A DNA stretch of 64,000 nt. Origin: Prosopocoilus inquinatus. Its lineage: Eukaryota; Arthropoda; Insecta; Coleoptera; Lucanidae. The stretch's first letter is position 1; each line of letters begins with the position of its first letter. Below are positions 14,150 through 26,699 of the stretch, in pieces. The position numbers and the translations under genes were made by a program. The stretch lies in the NCBI GenBank assembly GCA_036172665.1, contig CM069880.1, forward strand, positions 7,442,501 through 7,506,500, written 5' to 3'. The notes under the pieces are model-generated. The model did not search any database. It was not told the DNA's origin and saw nothing but the letters and a program-made list of their open reading frames with translations.

Positions 14150-17100
14150 GTAATTTAACTTTAGCTACACTTTATTACGACTTTACATTATTCCGTAAAT
14201 TATGACTAAAAAAAGAGTTTTCAGAAAACTACAATCCGAGCTTTCTGTAACGCAAGTAATTTATTATTCTATCAGCTCGTTTCTGAGAAGTTATATTTAG
14301 TAAATAAGGGCGTGAAATTTGATCTTCTCATGTTTCTCGAACTCATAAAGTAACTATCGTTTTAAACCAATAAATCAATCTCCCATAACACCCTGCTACT
14401 AAATATATTTTATCGTCGATTCTCCTTCACCTCTTTCCAACACCTTAAGTAAGACTTATTCAGCCTAAAATGATTACCTAATTTAAACTGGAATTGCGAA
14501 GTTTTTACTTCTCACAAGGAACTTTTCAAATTTCAACTTGTTAACCAATCAGTATCTTAATTGTGCTTCAAAGTTTAATTACTGCATAAATTTTAACACA
14601 TCGGCATCCATATTTGGAGGGTTTCTTTTTGAGTATTATGTTTGGGTCCATATTACTTTCAAATATGAGTTCGTTTTGTTCCACTTCCAAGAACGTCAAT
14701 TATGTATCGACGAGGCTTTTAAAGTTTCTCATGTTCCTCGAACTCATAAAGTAACTAATGTTTTAGGCCAATAAATCAATCACCGTACTAAATATATTTT
14801 ATCGTCGATTCTCCTTCTCCTCTTCCCAACACCTTAAGAAAGATGCATTCATCCTGAAGTGATTACCTAATTTAAATTGGGATTGCGAAGTTTTTACTTC
14901 TCACGAGGAACTTTTCAAATTTCAACTTGTTAACCAACCATCAGCATTTTAATTGTGCTTTAAAGTCTTAATTACTGCGTATATTTTATCACGTCAATTT
15001 CATATTTGGAGACTTTCTTCTTGAATATTAGGTTTGGATCCATATTACTTTGAACTGCTACTACTGAATATACTTTATGTCGATTCTCCTCCTCTTCTTT
15101 CCAATGTCTTAAGACAGATTCATTCATCCTGAAGACATTACCTAATTTAAATTGGAATTGCGAAGTTTTTACTTCTCACAAGGAACTTTTCAAATTTCAA
15201 CTTGTTAACCAACCATCAGCATCTTAATTGTGCTTTAAAGTCTTAATTACTGCGTAAATTTTATCACATCGGAATTCATATTTGGAGGCTTTCTTCTTGA
15301 GTATTATGTTTGGGTTCACATTACTTTCAAATATAAATTCGTTTTGTTCCACCCCCAAGAACGTCAATTATGTATCGGTGAAGCTTTTAATGTTTCTCAT
15401 GTTCCTCGAACTCATAAAGTAACTAATGTTTCAAGCCAATAAATCAATCACCCTACTAAATATATTTTATCGTCGAATCTCCTTCTCTTCTTCCCAAAGA
15501 TGAATTCCACTTGTTCCACCACCAAAAATATCAATTACGGCGAGGTTTTACGGACCTTGATATTATCACATCCAACCTTTTAATCTTTTATAGGAGAAAA
15601 TGACGTTTGGATCTACATGTTTTTTACTTTTGCTCAAGCACCAATAACATAGAATAACTAATGTTTTAAAACAATAAGTCAGTCACTGTACTGAATATAT
15701 TTTGTCGTCGATTCTCCTCCTCTTCTCCCCAACACCTTAAGACATTTTCATTCATCCTGAAGTCATTACCTAATTTAAACTGGGATTGCGATGCTTTTAC
15801 GTTTTGTTCCACCCCCAAGAACGTTAATTATGTATCAACGAGGCTTTTAATATTTCTTATGTTCCTCGAACTCATAAAGTAACTAATGTTTCAAACCAAT
15901 AAATCAATCACTCTACTAAATATATTTTATCGTCCATTCTCCTTCTCCTCTTCCCAACACCTTAAGAAAGATGCATTCATCCTGAAATGATTACCTAATT
16001 TAAATTGGGATTGCGAAGTTTTTACTTCTCACAAGGAACTTTTCAAATTTCAACTTGTTAACCAACCATCAGCATTTTAATTGTGCTTTAAAGTCTTAAT
16101 TACTGCGTATATTTTATCACGTCAATTTCATATTTGGAGACTTTGTTTTTGAATATTAGGTTTGGGTCCATATTACTTTGAACTGCTACTACTGAATATA
16201 TTTTATGTCGATTCTCCTCCTCTTCTTTCCAATATCTTAAGACAGATTCATTCATCCTGAAGACATTATCTAATTTAATTTGGGATTGCGAAGTTTTTAC
16301 TTCTCACAAGGAACTTTTCAAATTTCAACTTGTTAACCAATCAGTATCTTAATTGTGCTTCAAAGTTTAATTACTGCATAAATTTTAACACATCGGCATC
16401 CATATTTGGAGGGTTTCTTTTTGAGTATTATGTTTGGGTCCATATTACTTTCAAATATGAGTTCGTTTTGTTCCACTTCCAAGAACGTCAATTATGTATC
16501 GACGAGGCTTTTAAAGTTTCTCATGTTCCTCGAACTCATAAAGTAACTAATGTTTTAGGCCAATAAATCAATCACCGTACTAAATATATTTTATCGTCGA
16601 TTCTCCTTCTCCTCTTCCCAACACCTTAAGAAAGATGCATTCATCCTGAAATGATTACCTAATTTAAATTGGGATTGCGAAGTTTTTACTTCTCACAAGG
16701 AACTTTTCAAATTTCAACTTGTTAACCAACCATCAGCATTTTAATTGTGCTTTAAAGTCTTAATTACTGCGTATATTTTATCACGTCAATTTCATATTTG
16801 GAGACTTTGTTTTTGAATATTAGGTTTGGGTCCATATTACTTTGAACTGCTACTACTGAATATATTTTATGTCGATTCTCCTCCTCTTCTTTCCAATATC
16901 TTAAGACAGATTCATTCATCCTGAAGACATTATCTAATTTAATTTGGGATTGCGAAGTTTTTACTTCTCACAAGGAACTTTTTAAATTGCAACTTGTTAA
17001 CCAACCATCAGCATCTTAATTGTGCTTTCAAGTCTTAATTACTGCGTAAATTTTACCACGTCGGAGTTCATATTTGGAGGCTTTATTCTTGAGTATTATG

Positions 17101-17960
17101 TTTGGCTCCATATTACTTTCAAAAATAAATTCGTTTTGTTCCACCCCCAAGAACGTCAATTATGTATCGACGAGGCTTTTAAAGTTTCTCATGTTCCTCG
17201 AACTCATAAAGTAACCGATGTTTTAAGCCAACAAATCAATCACCCTACTAAATATATTTTATCGTCAATTCTCCTTCTCCTCTTCCCAACACCTTCAGAA
17301 AGATTCATCTAGCCTGAAAAGATTACCTAATTTAAATTGGGATTGCGAAATTTTTACTTCTCATGAGGAACTTTTTAAATTTCAACTTGCTGACCAACCA
17401 TCAACATTTTAATTGTGCTTTAAAGTCTTAATTACTGTGTAAATTTTATCACATCGGAATTCATATTTGGAGGCTTTCTTCTTGAGTATTATGTTTGGGT
17501 TCACATTACTTTCAAATATAAATTCGTTTTGTTCCACCCCCAAGAACGTTAATTATGTATCGGTGAGGCTTTTAATGTTTCTCATGTTCCTCGAACTCAT
17601 AAAGTAACTAATGTTTCAAGCCAATAAATCAATCACCCTACTAAATATATTTTATCGTCGAATCTCCTTTTCCTCTTCTTAACACGTTAAGAAAGATTGA
17701 TCCAGCCTGAAATGATTACCTAATTTAAATTGGAATTGCGAAGTTTTTACTTCTCACAAGGAACTTTTCAAATTTCAACTTGTTAACCAACCATCAGCAT
17801 CTTAATTGTGCTTTAAAGTCTTAATTACTGCGTAAATTTTATCACGTCCATTTCATATTTGTAGGCTTTCTTCTTGAATATTAGGTTTGGGTCCATATTA
17901 CTTTGAAATACGAATTCATCCTCTTCCACCACCAAAAACATCATGAGTCTTGACGAACCT
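14150..17960. repeat. Satellite-like array with alternating ~389/275-bp units
   Basis: The landmark GCGAAGTTTTTACTTCTCAC recurs at 14496, 14885, 15160, 16013, 16288, 16677, 16952, 17345 (one mismatch) and 17738, with a truncated copy near 15788. Spacings alternate between about 389-393 and 275 bp. The short unit lacks about 114 bp carrying CATGTTCCTCGAACTCATAA. Two segments are near-identical higher-order duplicates: about 15964-16330 and 16628-16992, offset 664 bp. A third block near 14538-15100 closely matches 16330-16890, offset 1792 bp. Edges grade into diverged units near 14150 and 17960. Confidence 0.9.
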
Positions 17961-18261
17961 TGATATTATCACATCCAACCTTTTTAGTCTTTTATAGTAG
18001 AAGATGATATTTGGATCTACGATTTTTTTTTTTAGTTTTGTTCAACCACCAATAACTTCGACTTTATCTTCTTTTATGATTTTTTATGAACCTCTTAGGA
18101 TTCGTTGTTGTTTGTAAAGTTGTAAAGGGTTGAACAATCTGCTTTTATTAAGCTGGAGCTTTTCAGGGCAATAAAAATTCGAAAAGCCTTTTGAATGCCT
18201 CCACCATGTCTTCTCCTTGATTCCGTGAAATGCATTTGGGGATAAAAAAATGAACTTCTTA

Positions 18262-18440
18262 GTAAAAATTTTGTTGCAAATCGTTTTTGATTGCAGTGAA
18301 AACCTCAAGCAGCCTCTGTACTGCTATTTCAGCCTTGTTTAGGGCTTCGTCAGCAAATTTGTTTATCCTCCTGCAATGTCAGGTCAAAAAGCGATCGTAG
18401 GATGTCGCTTTTGTCGTTTTATCTGTTCATTACTTTTTAG
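18262..18440 (-). mobile_element. Family A ribozyme-bearing repeat, copy 1
   Basis: It shares long words with 58615-58855 and 29920-30290: GTTGCAAATCGTTTTTGATT, GCAGTGAAAACCTC, AGCAGCCTCTGTAC, GGGCTTCGTCAG, TGCAATGTCAGGTCAAAAAG and CGATCGTAGGATGTCGC. No coding capacity. It carries the hammerhead-like motif listed separately and is probably a short non-autonomous retroelement. Confidence 0.65.
18313..18357 (-). ncRNA. Hammerhead ribozyme-like motif (type I, minimal)
   Basis: On the - strand, CTGACGA (18353-18347) is followed by stem II AGCC/GGCT, then GAAA (18330-18327), a 2-bp stem III closing the tetraloop AGCA, and the cleavage triplet GTA ending at 18319. The stem I strands UUUG (18357-18354) and CAGA (18318-18315) can pair. 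All invariant core positions (CUGANGA, GAAA, NUH) are present. Activity is untested. Confidence 0.6.
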
Positions 18441-21400
18441 TATTACTTTATAGGTTTGTTTAAATGATGAAATTTTGCAATTCAGGTCTAATCATTAATT
18501 TAGTTATAATATTTCATCTAAACAATGATTGTTTTTAATTATTCAGAGTGGATTTTTTTCCTTGAAAATTGGAGTTGATGTGAGATTTCATATAAATTGA
18601 TTTCTCATAGAAAGGTACAAACATAAACAAGAGCTTTTTCGGAGCGAATGCACGTCTGCGTTTGGAGGTATTTTTAGACCTTATATTCAACCCAATCCAC
18701 CAGATGTAACTAGCGGTGAATAATTTAACTTTATGCATAGTGTACAATGCAATTATACTTTAAATTAGCATTCGGCAGAGCGAGGACGACACCTGCGCGA
18801 TGACTGTTATTTATTAATTATTTGCCCTGCGGTTGGGCGTTTTATTCATGCGGTTTTGATTCGCGAAGAACCTTTTGGGCACACGTGTACAGTACATACA
18901 AGTATGTTACTACACGGCCTGCAGTTTCCATTTCCATCGATCGAACGTAATACAGCAGTACTTTTAGCACTTTAGGAGATGTTATAGCGTCCACCTGACA
19001 CCTTCTCGGAGTTGTTACTTATTACTTGTCATTTCAAGTTTCCGCAACGAAACGTTTGCCGTAACTCAGGAGCAATTTATTACGGATATTATGAAACTTT
19101 TATAGATTGCAGTTTTTCTCTCGGAAATCTGTCAATTGAAGAAAGTTTCCTCCTTGCCTGAATCAAATCCGATAGAAAATTTCCCGGGGAAAAAACGACA
19201 CTCGAGGTCAACAATTAACGACAGAGCTTTAAACGAACACCGCCTTTAATTTTCTTCAACCATAAATACGTCAATTCCTACACTTAAGAAAAACGCGTTT
19301 TATTTCTGTAACGCGACGTAAATTTATAGCTTCTCCGAGCAAGTATTTGAATTTATTAACCAAAAAAGACTCCAACATTCACACACATACTTCAGTACAG
19401 TTAAAATTAAGTGTAAACATAAATATATAATGAGACCAACATCTAAAGTTATGAATTGCTTTAAATTTTATGTCACACAGTGGCGTCTCTCACATACATA
19501 AAATTCTTTCCTTCCACCCCATTTTTTTTTACTGCATACTATTTCATTCAATCTCGACGTTATTTTACGCAGACTTAATTTCCGCGATTTTCGCGAAACC
19601 ATAAAATTTGAAATGAATATGAAAAACACGTCCTGACGGAAATAACGCGCGAGCGCCGCTTTTCCGAATGTTTACATTTTAAAATTCAACGATCGGAAAT
19701 CTCGCTCTGTTTTTAATTTCATCACAATATAATTTGATTGAGCACGTGCCGAAGCGCGAAAGTTCAAAAACAAACAATTTTTTTTTTATTGCAAATAAAA
19801 GGCGTATGATTGTTAGGTTTCATAGAAAAATGTTATTCCTGTTAACTCAAACAAACAAGTATTTTTATCCTACCTTGTATTTTAGTTTTTGTTTAGGACT
19901 AGGTGAAATAAACATTTTTCGTGTATGTTATGTTAAGAAGTAGTAATCTTGCATAAAGTATAATCATATTCGGATAAATAAACAAATACGAATCTCATCT
20001 CCATCTGGGCAAATACCTAAAGTAAATTCAAGTAAATATTTAATTTCATATAATCTAAAGTACTTTGAAGTATTATTTTAATATAAATCCAAAAATAATA
20101 CCGTACCTTCAAGAATTACTGAGTTTCACGTGATCACACCAATTAGGGAACCATAAATACCATACAGTATCGCTAATCTGTGTAATGTAAATGGTCATTT
20201 TGAAAACATGGTATTAATGTAACCTGATTGTTTATGTAGGTATTGCCTTTGAAATGTAATAAACTTTACGAGGTTAATCAGATTGATTCTGACAGAGAGA
20301 GCTGCTTAAGTGATTAGGGTGAGAAGAATCGACATGTTTACGGTTCAAATACCACAAACAATAAATCACATTGTTCGACGTTCGACGTAAAATTCAATAT
20401 GCAAGTTTCATTTTATCTGTCAACTACAGTAGTAGCACGGTGCGATCCTAAAACTTCGGCGTTACGAATTTATCCTCCGAAAAGGTAATTTCGCAGGATT
20501 GAATAACTTGTACCTCGTTTGCCGTTGGCCCAGTTTCACTGAGTTCCGGCGATGTCATTCGCCGAAGCCACTCGTCCTAATATCAGCGCGTGATGACGTT
20601 AAATCAAACGGCTCAGCGTTTCACTTACGTCGGAGATAACACCCCTGAAAGTTATAGCCACAGTAAATTATACCCCCTCTGAAATAAAAATTTTTGTCGG
20701 AAGTTCAAGCGACATCCTTAGAAATTTTCAGAATTTTCTTATTTTATTATCATCGCCTTTGACTCACAGTTTTCAAAATCAAATTCAAAAATCACTTCCA
20801 AAAATTTATTTTTCATACAAAATAATATCACGTAATCATCCTTGAATATAAATATAAACGTCTGTCTTATCTTAAAATATGTCATTAATCAGTATGACAT
20901 TTTGTAATTAGTTGCTTTCACATGTCAAAAGACAGTTGGTTAGACAGAGTCTAACTGCTTTTAAACTCTTTAATTTCTGAACATTTCAAATGTCATGAAG
21001 GTAACTCTCTGTAATTTATGAACGCACCCCTCGTATTTAGCCTGCCGATTGTTTGATTCGATTGTTGCCGATCGGGTAATTTTGGGCAACCAACCGTACA
21101 TTTCGGAAGACAGTTCTAAAAAATGCCTGCAGATGTCTCTGAAATTAGATGAAAGAACCTGCAAAACTTCATTTTTAAATGTCCACCTCACTTCATGAAG
21201 AAAAATGAATGCTAGTACATAATGAGTTATTACTAGAATTTAGTTTTTTTTTCGTTTACAACGATCATATCTATTTTTTATCAACATTATATACTATACA
21301 GGATGTTCCATTAAAAAAAAAAAAACATGTAATGATATCTCGAAAAACTTTCGGTTTTAATATTTGTAATCAGTGAGAAGGAATAAACAAATTTGCTAAT

Positions 21401-22067
21401 TTTATCGACTCTAGAGCTTCGACTTTGAAACAGGCAGTTTAATAATCGTTGAAGTCAAATGAAATAAAATGCCAAACTAGCGTAAGTAATAAAATTTTAG
21501 CGTCGTTGATTTTCTGCGACTGTATTATAACAATTGGACTTTAATTTCTGGTCGGCCCTGATTAGAGTCGGGAAAGGGTTTTGGGATGTAAATGTAAATG
21601 GTTGGGTTGGTAAGTTGTCCTAATTATATTCAAATAGGCTCGACAATAGAGAAAATTTCTTGCCGTTAAGTTGGCTTTGCGAAAGAAATTATCATACATA
21701 AATGCCTTATCCAAAAGATGAGATGTAATTTGCAAGTTCCGTTTCGAGTTCTGCGTTATATCAGCACAGGCATCATATTCATTACTATACAGGATGGGCC
21801 AACGAAAACTAAACAAACTGATAAGTAGCGTTTTTCTATGGATATACTAGTACACATCAAGTGTATTTTCATCAAAACAATTATATTCATTACTATACAG
21901 GGTGGAACAACGAAAACGAAACAGTGTATATTTTAATTTAATGTAATAATAATAAATGAATATAAGTACAGTGATTGTGCATCAATCATTAGAAAACGCT
22001 ATGAATATCTCCCAGGATAATGTTTATTTGAAAAAACGCAAGAAGATATTGGGGGATGGGGGGAAAC
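18441..22067. other. No gene seen; two repeat ends near 21.8 kb
   Basis: Two direct ~40-bp copies of TATTCATTACTATACAGG with CCAACGAAAAC-like text lie at about 21776 and 21883. A similar ATACAGGATGTTCCATTAA lies near 21297, resembling ends of common insect repeats. Otherwise nothing recognisable. Confidence 0.45.
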
Positions 22068-22470
22068 TCATCTATACCCAACTGCCGTACATCATTCCCT
22101 TCAATTTCAACGGCAGAGAGGACAGTTGGACACTTTTCCATTCTATACCAAAATGTCATACATCATTCTCTTCTATTCCAGCTCTCTAACCAATAGAATT
22201 TAACAGCAGAGGAGACGAGGTGACACTTTTCTATTCTATACTCAACTGTCATACATCATTCCTCTCCAATCCAGCTCTCTTATCAATAGAATTTAACAGC
22301 AGGGGAACACTTTTCCATTCTATACCCAACAATTATTCCGTTCCATTCCAGCTCTCTAACCAATAAAATTTAACAGCAGCGGGGACAGGGGGACACTTTC
22401 CTATTCCATACCCAACTGTGATACATCATTCCCCTCTGTTCCAGTCCTCTAATCAATAGAATTTAAATAG
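22068..22470. repeat. Tandem repeat, ~5 copies of a 78-92-bp unit
   Basis: CCAGCTCTCT or a variant recurs at 22179, 22271, 22349 and 22441. Each unit also carries TTCTATACCCAACTG, CATACATCATTC, CAATAGAATTTAACAGCAG and GGACACTTTTC. The first unit is partial. Confidence 0.8.
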
Positions 22471-22592
22471 GGAATGTATCTACCATAAGTGGCATATCAT
22501 TGAAAAGGTAAATTTAAAGAGAATTCAGTAGTATGAAGTCTCGAAAATTCGATTTTAGCGCACTCTCTTGAGAAACAATATGGTTACGTAAT

Positions 22593-22626
22593 CCGTATGT
22601 GTGTGTGTGTGTGTGTGAGAGAGAGA
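22593..22626. repeat. (GT)n(GA)n microsatellite
   Basis: About ten GT dinucleotides run directly into several GA dinucleotides. Confidence 0.9.
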
Positions 22627-23821
22627 ACTTACATGGAAGTTAATTTTAATAGTATTTAATAAATGAATACAGTGATATTGTAATTGTTTGTTGTTTAAGT
22701 TGGTTGAATCGGATATAAAAGGAAAAACAAGAAAAACTCGAATCGTTTTATCTTTTTGTGCAATAGAAAATGCTGGATGAAATGGAATTACATGAAAGTA
22801 AAAATATATAAGAGAGAGTTCAACATCGGTCGAACACATGCTTCAATGGAAGTCTTGAATACAAATGCACATTCAAATTGACATGGAATGTTTTCATTCG
22901 ACTGCGAGGGCGACGATACTGCATAGGTAAGAAGAACAAGAAGCGTCGACTTTTGCAGTCGCAGCAATTTAACCGTTTTCTATTATCGAAGCGTTATTAT
23001 AATTGTGACCGGATGGAGACGGGTCGAGTCAACCATGCACGTTCCTCCTCTCCGACTCTTTTCAAAGAAAAGTGTTCAATTAGTATCTTTTAACTCAGGT
23101 TTTTGAGTTCCGCTTTGAATATTTTATATTTTCACGTAGCCCGAGACAGAGACAGAAAGTACTCTACACATTTAGTGAAATAAAAAGTACGCGCTTTTCC
23201 TCTTTCCCATCTCTTCGAGTGATAAATTCTTTTCACGTTGGCGAATACCTAGTCTGAAAAACAAAAAAGAGCATTTAACAAGTTAAAAAGAAATTTCGAC
23301 GCGTATTTTTTTTAATCTCTCCTCTAATTTAAGTATTTTAACGATTCGTCGTCTTCTCTCCTAGGCAAGGTTCCAATTTTAGATGGATTTAACGAGATCT
23401 GCTCGTTCGAGTATAATCAGTTAAATGTGTTTTAGATCTGTTCCTGAGTATTCATTCACGTTTTTGCATATCGTTCCCTTTTCCACCGTTACGTACTTAT
23501 CTTGTTACACTTGAAAACACCATTTCACCATTAGACTAGATACAGATTATTACCTACTACACGTTCGCTCTACCCATTCTTTTAATTAGTATGGAATCCC
23601 AAGTAACATATATATTGCATATTACAGGTAAATTACTGTATTATTACTGTTTATTTGGAGCGTTATATACTTTTTTGATTTTTAAGGTTTTTAATAAAGT
23701 AAAAATGCTTACAAAACAATTCAATATTAAGAACAAGCTGTAAAAGTGCTTCTAACTCCGAGTAATAAAACATTTATATCACTGCATTTATAAATATTGC
23801 ATTTGTACCTTCTGTAAATAG
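22627..23821. other. No gene seen
   Basis: AT-rich, with a moderately GC-richer patch at 22880-23090 holding a 71-codon frame with no recognisable motif. Confidence 0.45.
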
Positions 23822-25285
23822 AACGGCGTTCGTGGTCGCTTTTCATATTTATAAAAAAAATACAATTGCTTCTTAAAAGGGCAAAATAAAGTTTTTAAAA
23901 AACAGTATTATAGTTTTTATTATTGTTTATAATGTACCGTAAAATAATAAATAAACAGTAATTTGTTTGCATTAGGGAAAAATATTTGTGACACACCATT
24001 ACAAAGGGCTTTTATAAATGATGTATAATAGAGCATCGTGCAGGTTTTATATAACGATTATCGAACTAAAACGTCAAACGGAATTAATGTTGATTTATAA
24101 TTGTTCTAATAATAGTATATTAAAACGCAAGTTTCATAATAAGACATATTATTTTAGCACGCGAGCGTCAAATGGACAAGTACTCTAGTGTTTTCTACAC
24201 TGTTTTCTATTTTGGTTCTTCGATGAAAAACAAGTTACTAGTTCGCGCTTGAAATAATTTCTGATGACGATTTGGAGGTTATGTTTATAATTACATATTT
24301 TGCGAGCTTCCAGAGTGTTTTTGTTAGGTTTAAAATTTACGATGACAACAAATAAAGGCAATATCAAACATGTATTAAGTACGTATTACCCTATGGATGG
24401 GGTAAATAAAAGTATTTATACAGGATTTGGAGGAGGGTCGTTTGTGTTACACTCTTTTAAATACATTGCATAACAGTAAGTCTTAATGAGAGTTTTAATA
24501 TAGCAACTTACTCTTATAAAGATTGCAATGTATCGCATAATAATTAGCTTGAAAAACCTGTTGGTATTGCAGCTTTTTATAGGTTTTATAATTGCTTATA
24601 AGCTTCTACGACATCGTTTCTGTTAGCGATCATATTTTAATATTTCTCTCTTGATAGGATGCAGCAGCCTTTGTTTTAAAGCACATATAGAATAATCCAA
24701 TTATTATTATTTTACATAAAAATATATAAATTAATGTACATGATGGATTACTTATTAAATGGAATTATCTATAAATCATTAACAAGGTAACTAAAGCATA
24801 AAAATAATAATAATAATTTTTTAGAATAAATGCAACAAATTTGTGTATTTCGCGTAAACTTTTTAAAGGTGTCTAAACAACTTTGACGATGAATTTTGAT
24901 TTGAATGAAATACTAAGTCGTCGATGCCTCCTGACGGCAATTGTACTGAAGACTAAATTAGGTTGTATACTTAAGAAGACATTTTGTGACCTTAATGAAA
25001 CTCCATTATTGGTAACTGATATCCAGCGAAATAGTTTTTTTCTAGAATTTGTAAAAAAGAAGTGTCCGCAGTAATTAAAGTAGAATGGCGTTCGTATCTT
25101 TTCATATGTATAAAAAAGTTATAACTGCTTTTAAAGAGTGCATAAAGCAGTATTATAGTTTTTATTATTGCTGTATAATTTGGTTTAAGCATCGTCAAAT
25201 AATAAATATACAGTAATTTGTCTGTATTAGGGAAATATTTATATTTATTACACATCATTACAAAGAGCTTTTATGAATGATGTAC
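23822..25285. repeat. Unidentified dispersed repeat, copy 1, with terminal self-repeat
   Basis: The segment from about 24177 to 25075 is nearly identical to 36647-37550 and clearly related to 26863-28018. It contains CGATGAAAAACAAGTTACTAG, AAATTTACGATGACAACAAA, ACCTGTTGGTATTGCAG and AATCCAATTATTATTATTTT. Its 5' part (23822-24040) recurs after it at about 25080-25285: GGCGTTCGT, CAGTATTATAGTTTTTATTATTG, CATTACAAAG.GCTTTTAT. That is a direct repeat with ~1.26-kb spacing. No long open frame. It could be a retroelement with direct terminal repeats or a tandem dispersed repeat. Confidence 0.7.
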
Positions 25286-25464
25286 AGTCATGGACTTTAA
25301 AGACGCCCAGGTCTTTACAACCCCTGTCCACTACTTTACCGTTCGACTATATTAATCCGACCGACCTAAAATTATTTACGACGGGTACTCTTGCAACCTT
25401 TCCTACAATTATCTACACGTGTTTGTATGTATTCATGCTTCAATATAATACTGCTTTACACGCC

Positions 25465-26283
25465 GTGTCCGCAGATCGGGTTTACTATAGGAAAAACGTT
25501 TTATTTTTCATTTTTCTGCTTGCCCTAAAACGTAATAAATATTACGAAAATAATAAATTCCCATTAATAACTGAAAAAGTTAGGATATTTATCTTTTTAC
25601 TTTAACAAAATGTCAATCATGTCAGCTAGGAATTGGCGGTATTATGAATTTGATTTGATACCTTACCACCTTTTCATTCACAATATCTTTGTTTTATGAA
25701 AATGTTTGCAGATTCTTAAAATTTTAAAGTTAAAGTTAAAAAATGAAAACCTGTTTTAAAGAGACTTTATTTTAAATTATTTTATTCTACGTAACTATTA
25801 CCCCTTTTACATTTACAGTAATTGAAGAGTAACTTCTAACTGGTCTAAGTGCCAATTTTGTGTTAAATTGTTTTTTTTTTTTTTGTTAAAACTGCTCCAC
25901 ATTTTTTTTTTAGTTTTTGGAACTGCAATATTAAGGTGTAATTTGCTTGTGCCTTTATATATGATTTGATTTCGTTACTTTTGCTATTAAACAGGTTTCA
26001 GACTCTATTTCGCTTAAATCAAATTAGCACTTAGACCATTTAGAAGTTACATCCTTCGATTGATATTACTTGACTTAAACAGTTTACGTGAATTTACGCA
26101 ATTTATGAACATTGTCATATTATGTGAAAGTGTAAATATGATTTTATTTCATTGTTATTAATGGAAATTTAATATTTTCTACAGCGGTTTTGGAATTTTT
26201 TAGACTTTTTATAAAGAATGTTTTTTTTTTCGAAAAGTGAAAAATTAAAGGGTCTTCCTATAGTGAACTAGATCCGTGGACAC
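25465..26283. mobile_element. DNA-transposon-like element with ~30-bp inverted ends
   Basis: The left end GTGTCCGCAGATCGGG...TTTACTATAGGA is matched in inverted orientation by TCCTATAGTGAACTAGATCC...GTGGACAC, roughly 26 of 34 positions. The ~820-bp interior is AT-rich with no transposase-like frame. No target duplication was resolved. Confidence 0.45.
25828..26050. repeat. Inverted repeat nested in the element at 25.5-26.3 kb
   Basis: The left arm AGTAACTTCTAACTGGTCTA (then AGTGCCAATTTT) is mirrored on the right by AAATTAGCACTTAGACCATT followed by TAGAAGTTAC. The arms are about 30 bp and the loop about 165 bp, giving a foldback inside a foldback. Confidence 0.5.
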
Positions 26284-26493
26284 ATTGTATATTGGATTCT
26301 AAATTATACAAATTTCGCAAAAGTGTAGTAATTTTTTAAGTTTTCTGATTAGATATAACAATCTTTAGAATTTTAATTTTACTATAAAATTGTGAATAGC
26401 TTAAACAGCGATTCTTTACGATCAGAATTTTATAAAATTGTGATTAAATATAACTGAAATTGTGTGTCTGGCAACAGGAAAGTTTTAGAAAAG

Positions 26494-26536
26494 AGTTTAT
26501 ACATATATTTCAGGCTAGTTGGCCTTCATCAGAACT
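26494..26536 (-). ncRNA. Hammerhead ribozyme-like motif with canonical CUGAUGA
   Basis: On the - strand: AGUU (stem I), CTGATGA (26532-26526), stem II AGGC/GCCT with loop CAACTA, GAAA (26511-26508), a 3-bp stem III (AUA/UAU) with a four-base loop, H17 = A at 26498, then AACU (26497-26494), which pairs with AGUU. Every core position fits a minimal type I hammerhead. No long inverted arms were noticed around it, and it differs in sequence from family A, so it is independent support for the same structure. Confidence 0.55.
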
Positions 26537-26699
26537 ATCTTAAAAATTTTTATCAAAAAATTTTTGAAAGTGACCCTACATTGAGAAAAATGTACTCACG
26601 CTTTATTCGATTCGTGTTAAAAAACGACTCAGCGTACTGACCTGCAAAATTTACAGTACGAGAATGCTTTTTTTTCAGCGATACACATAAGAAAAACTA

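Noticed and set aside
14538..16566. Two identical 78-codon open frames (14538-14774 and 16330-16566)
   Set aside because: They are the same satellite unit duplicated 1792 bp apart. Other units break the frame, so identity reflects array duplication and not a gene family.
25273..25605. 110-codon plus-strand frame
   Set aside because: It crosses the end of a dispersed repeat and the left end of an inverted-end element; composition and context argue against a gene.
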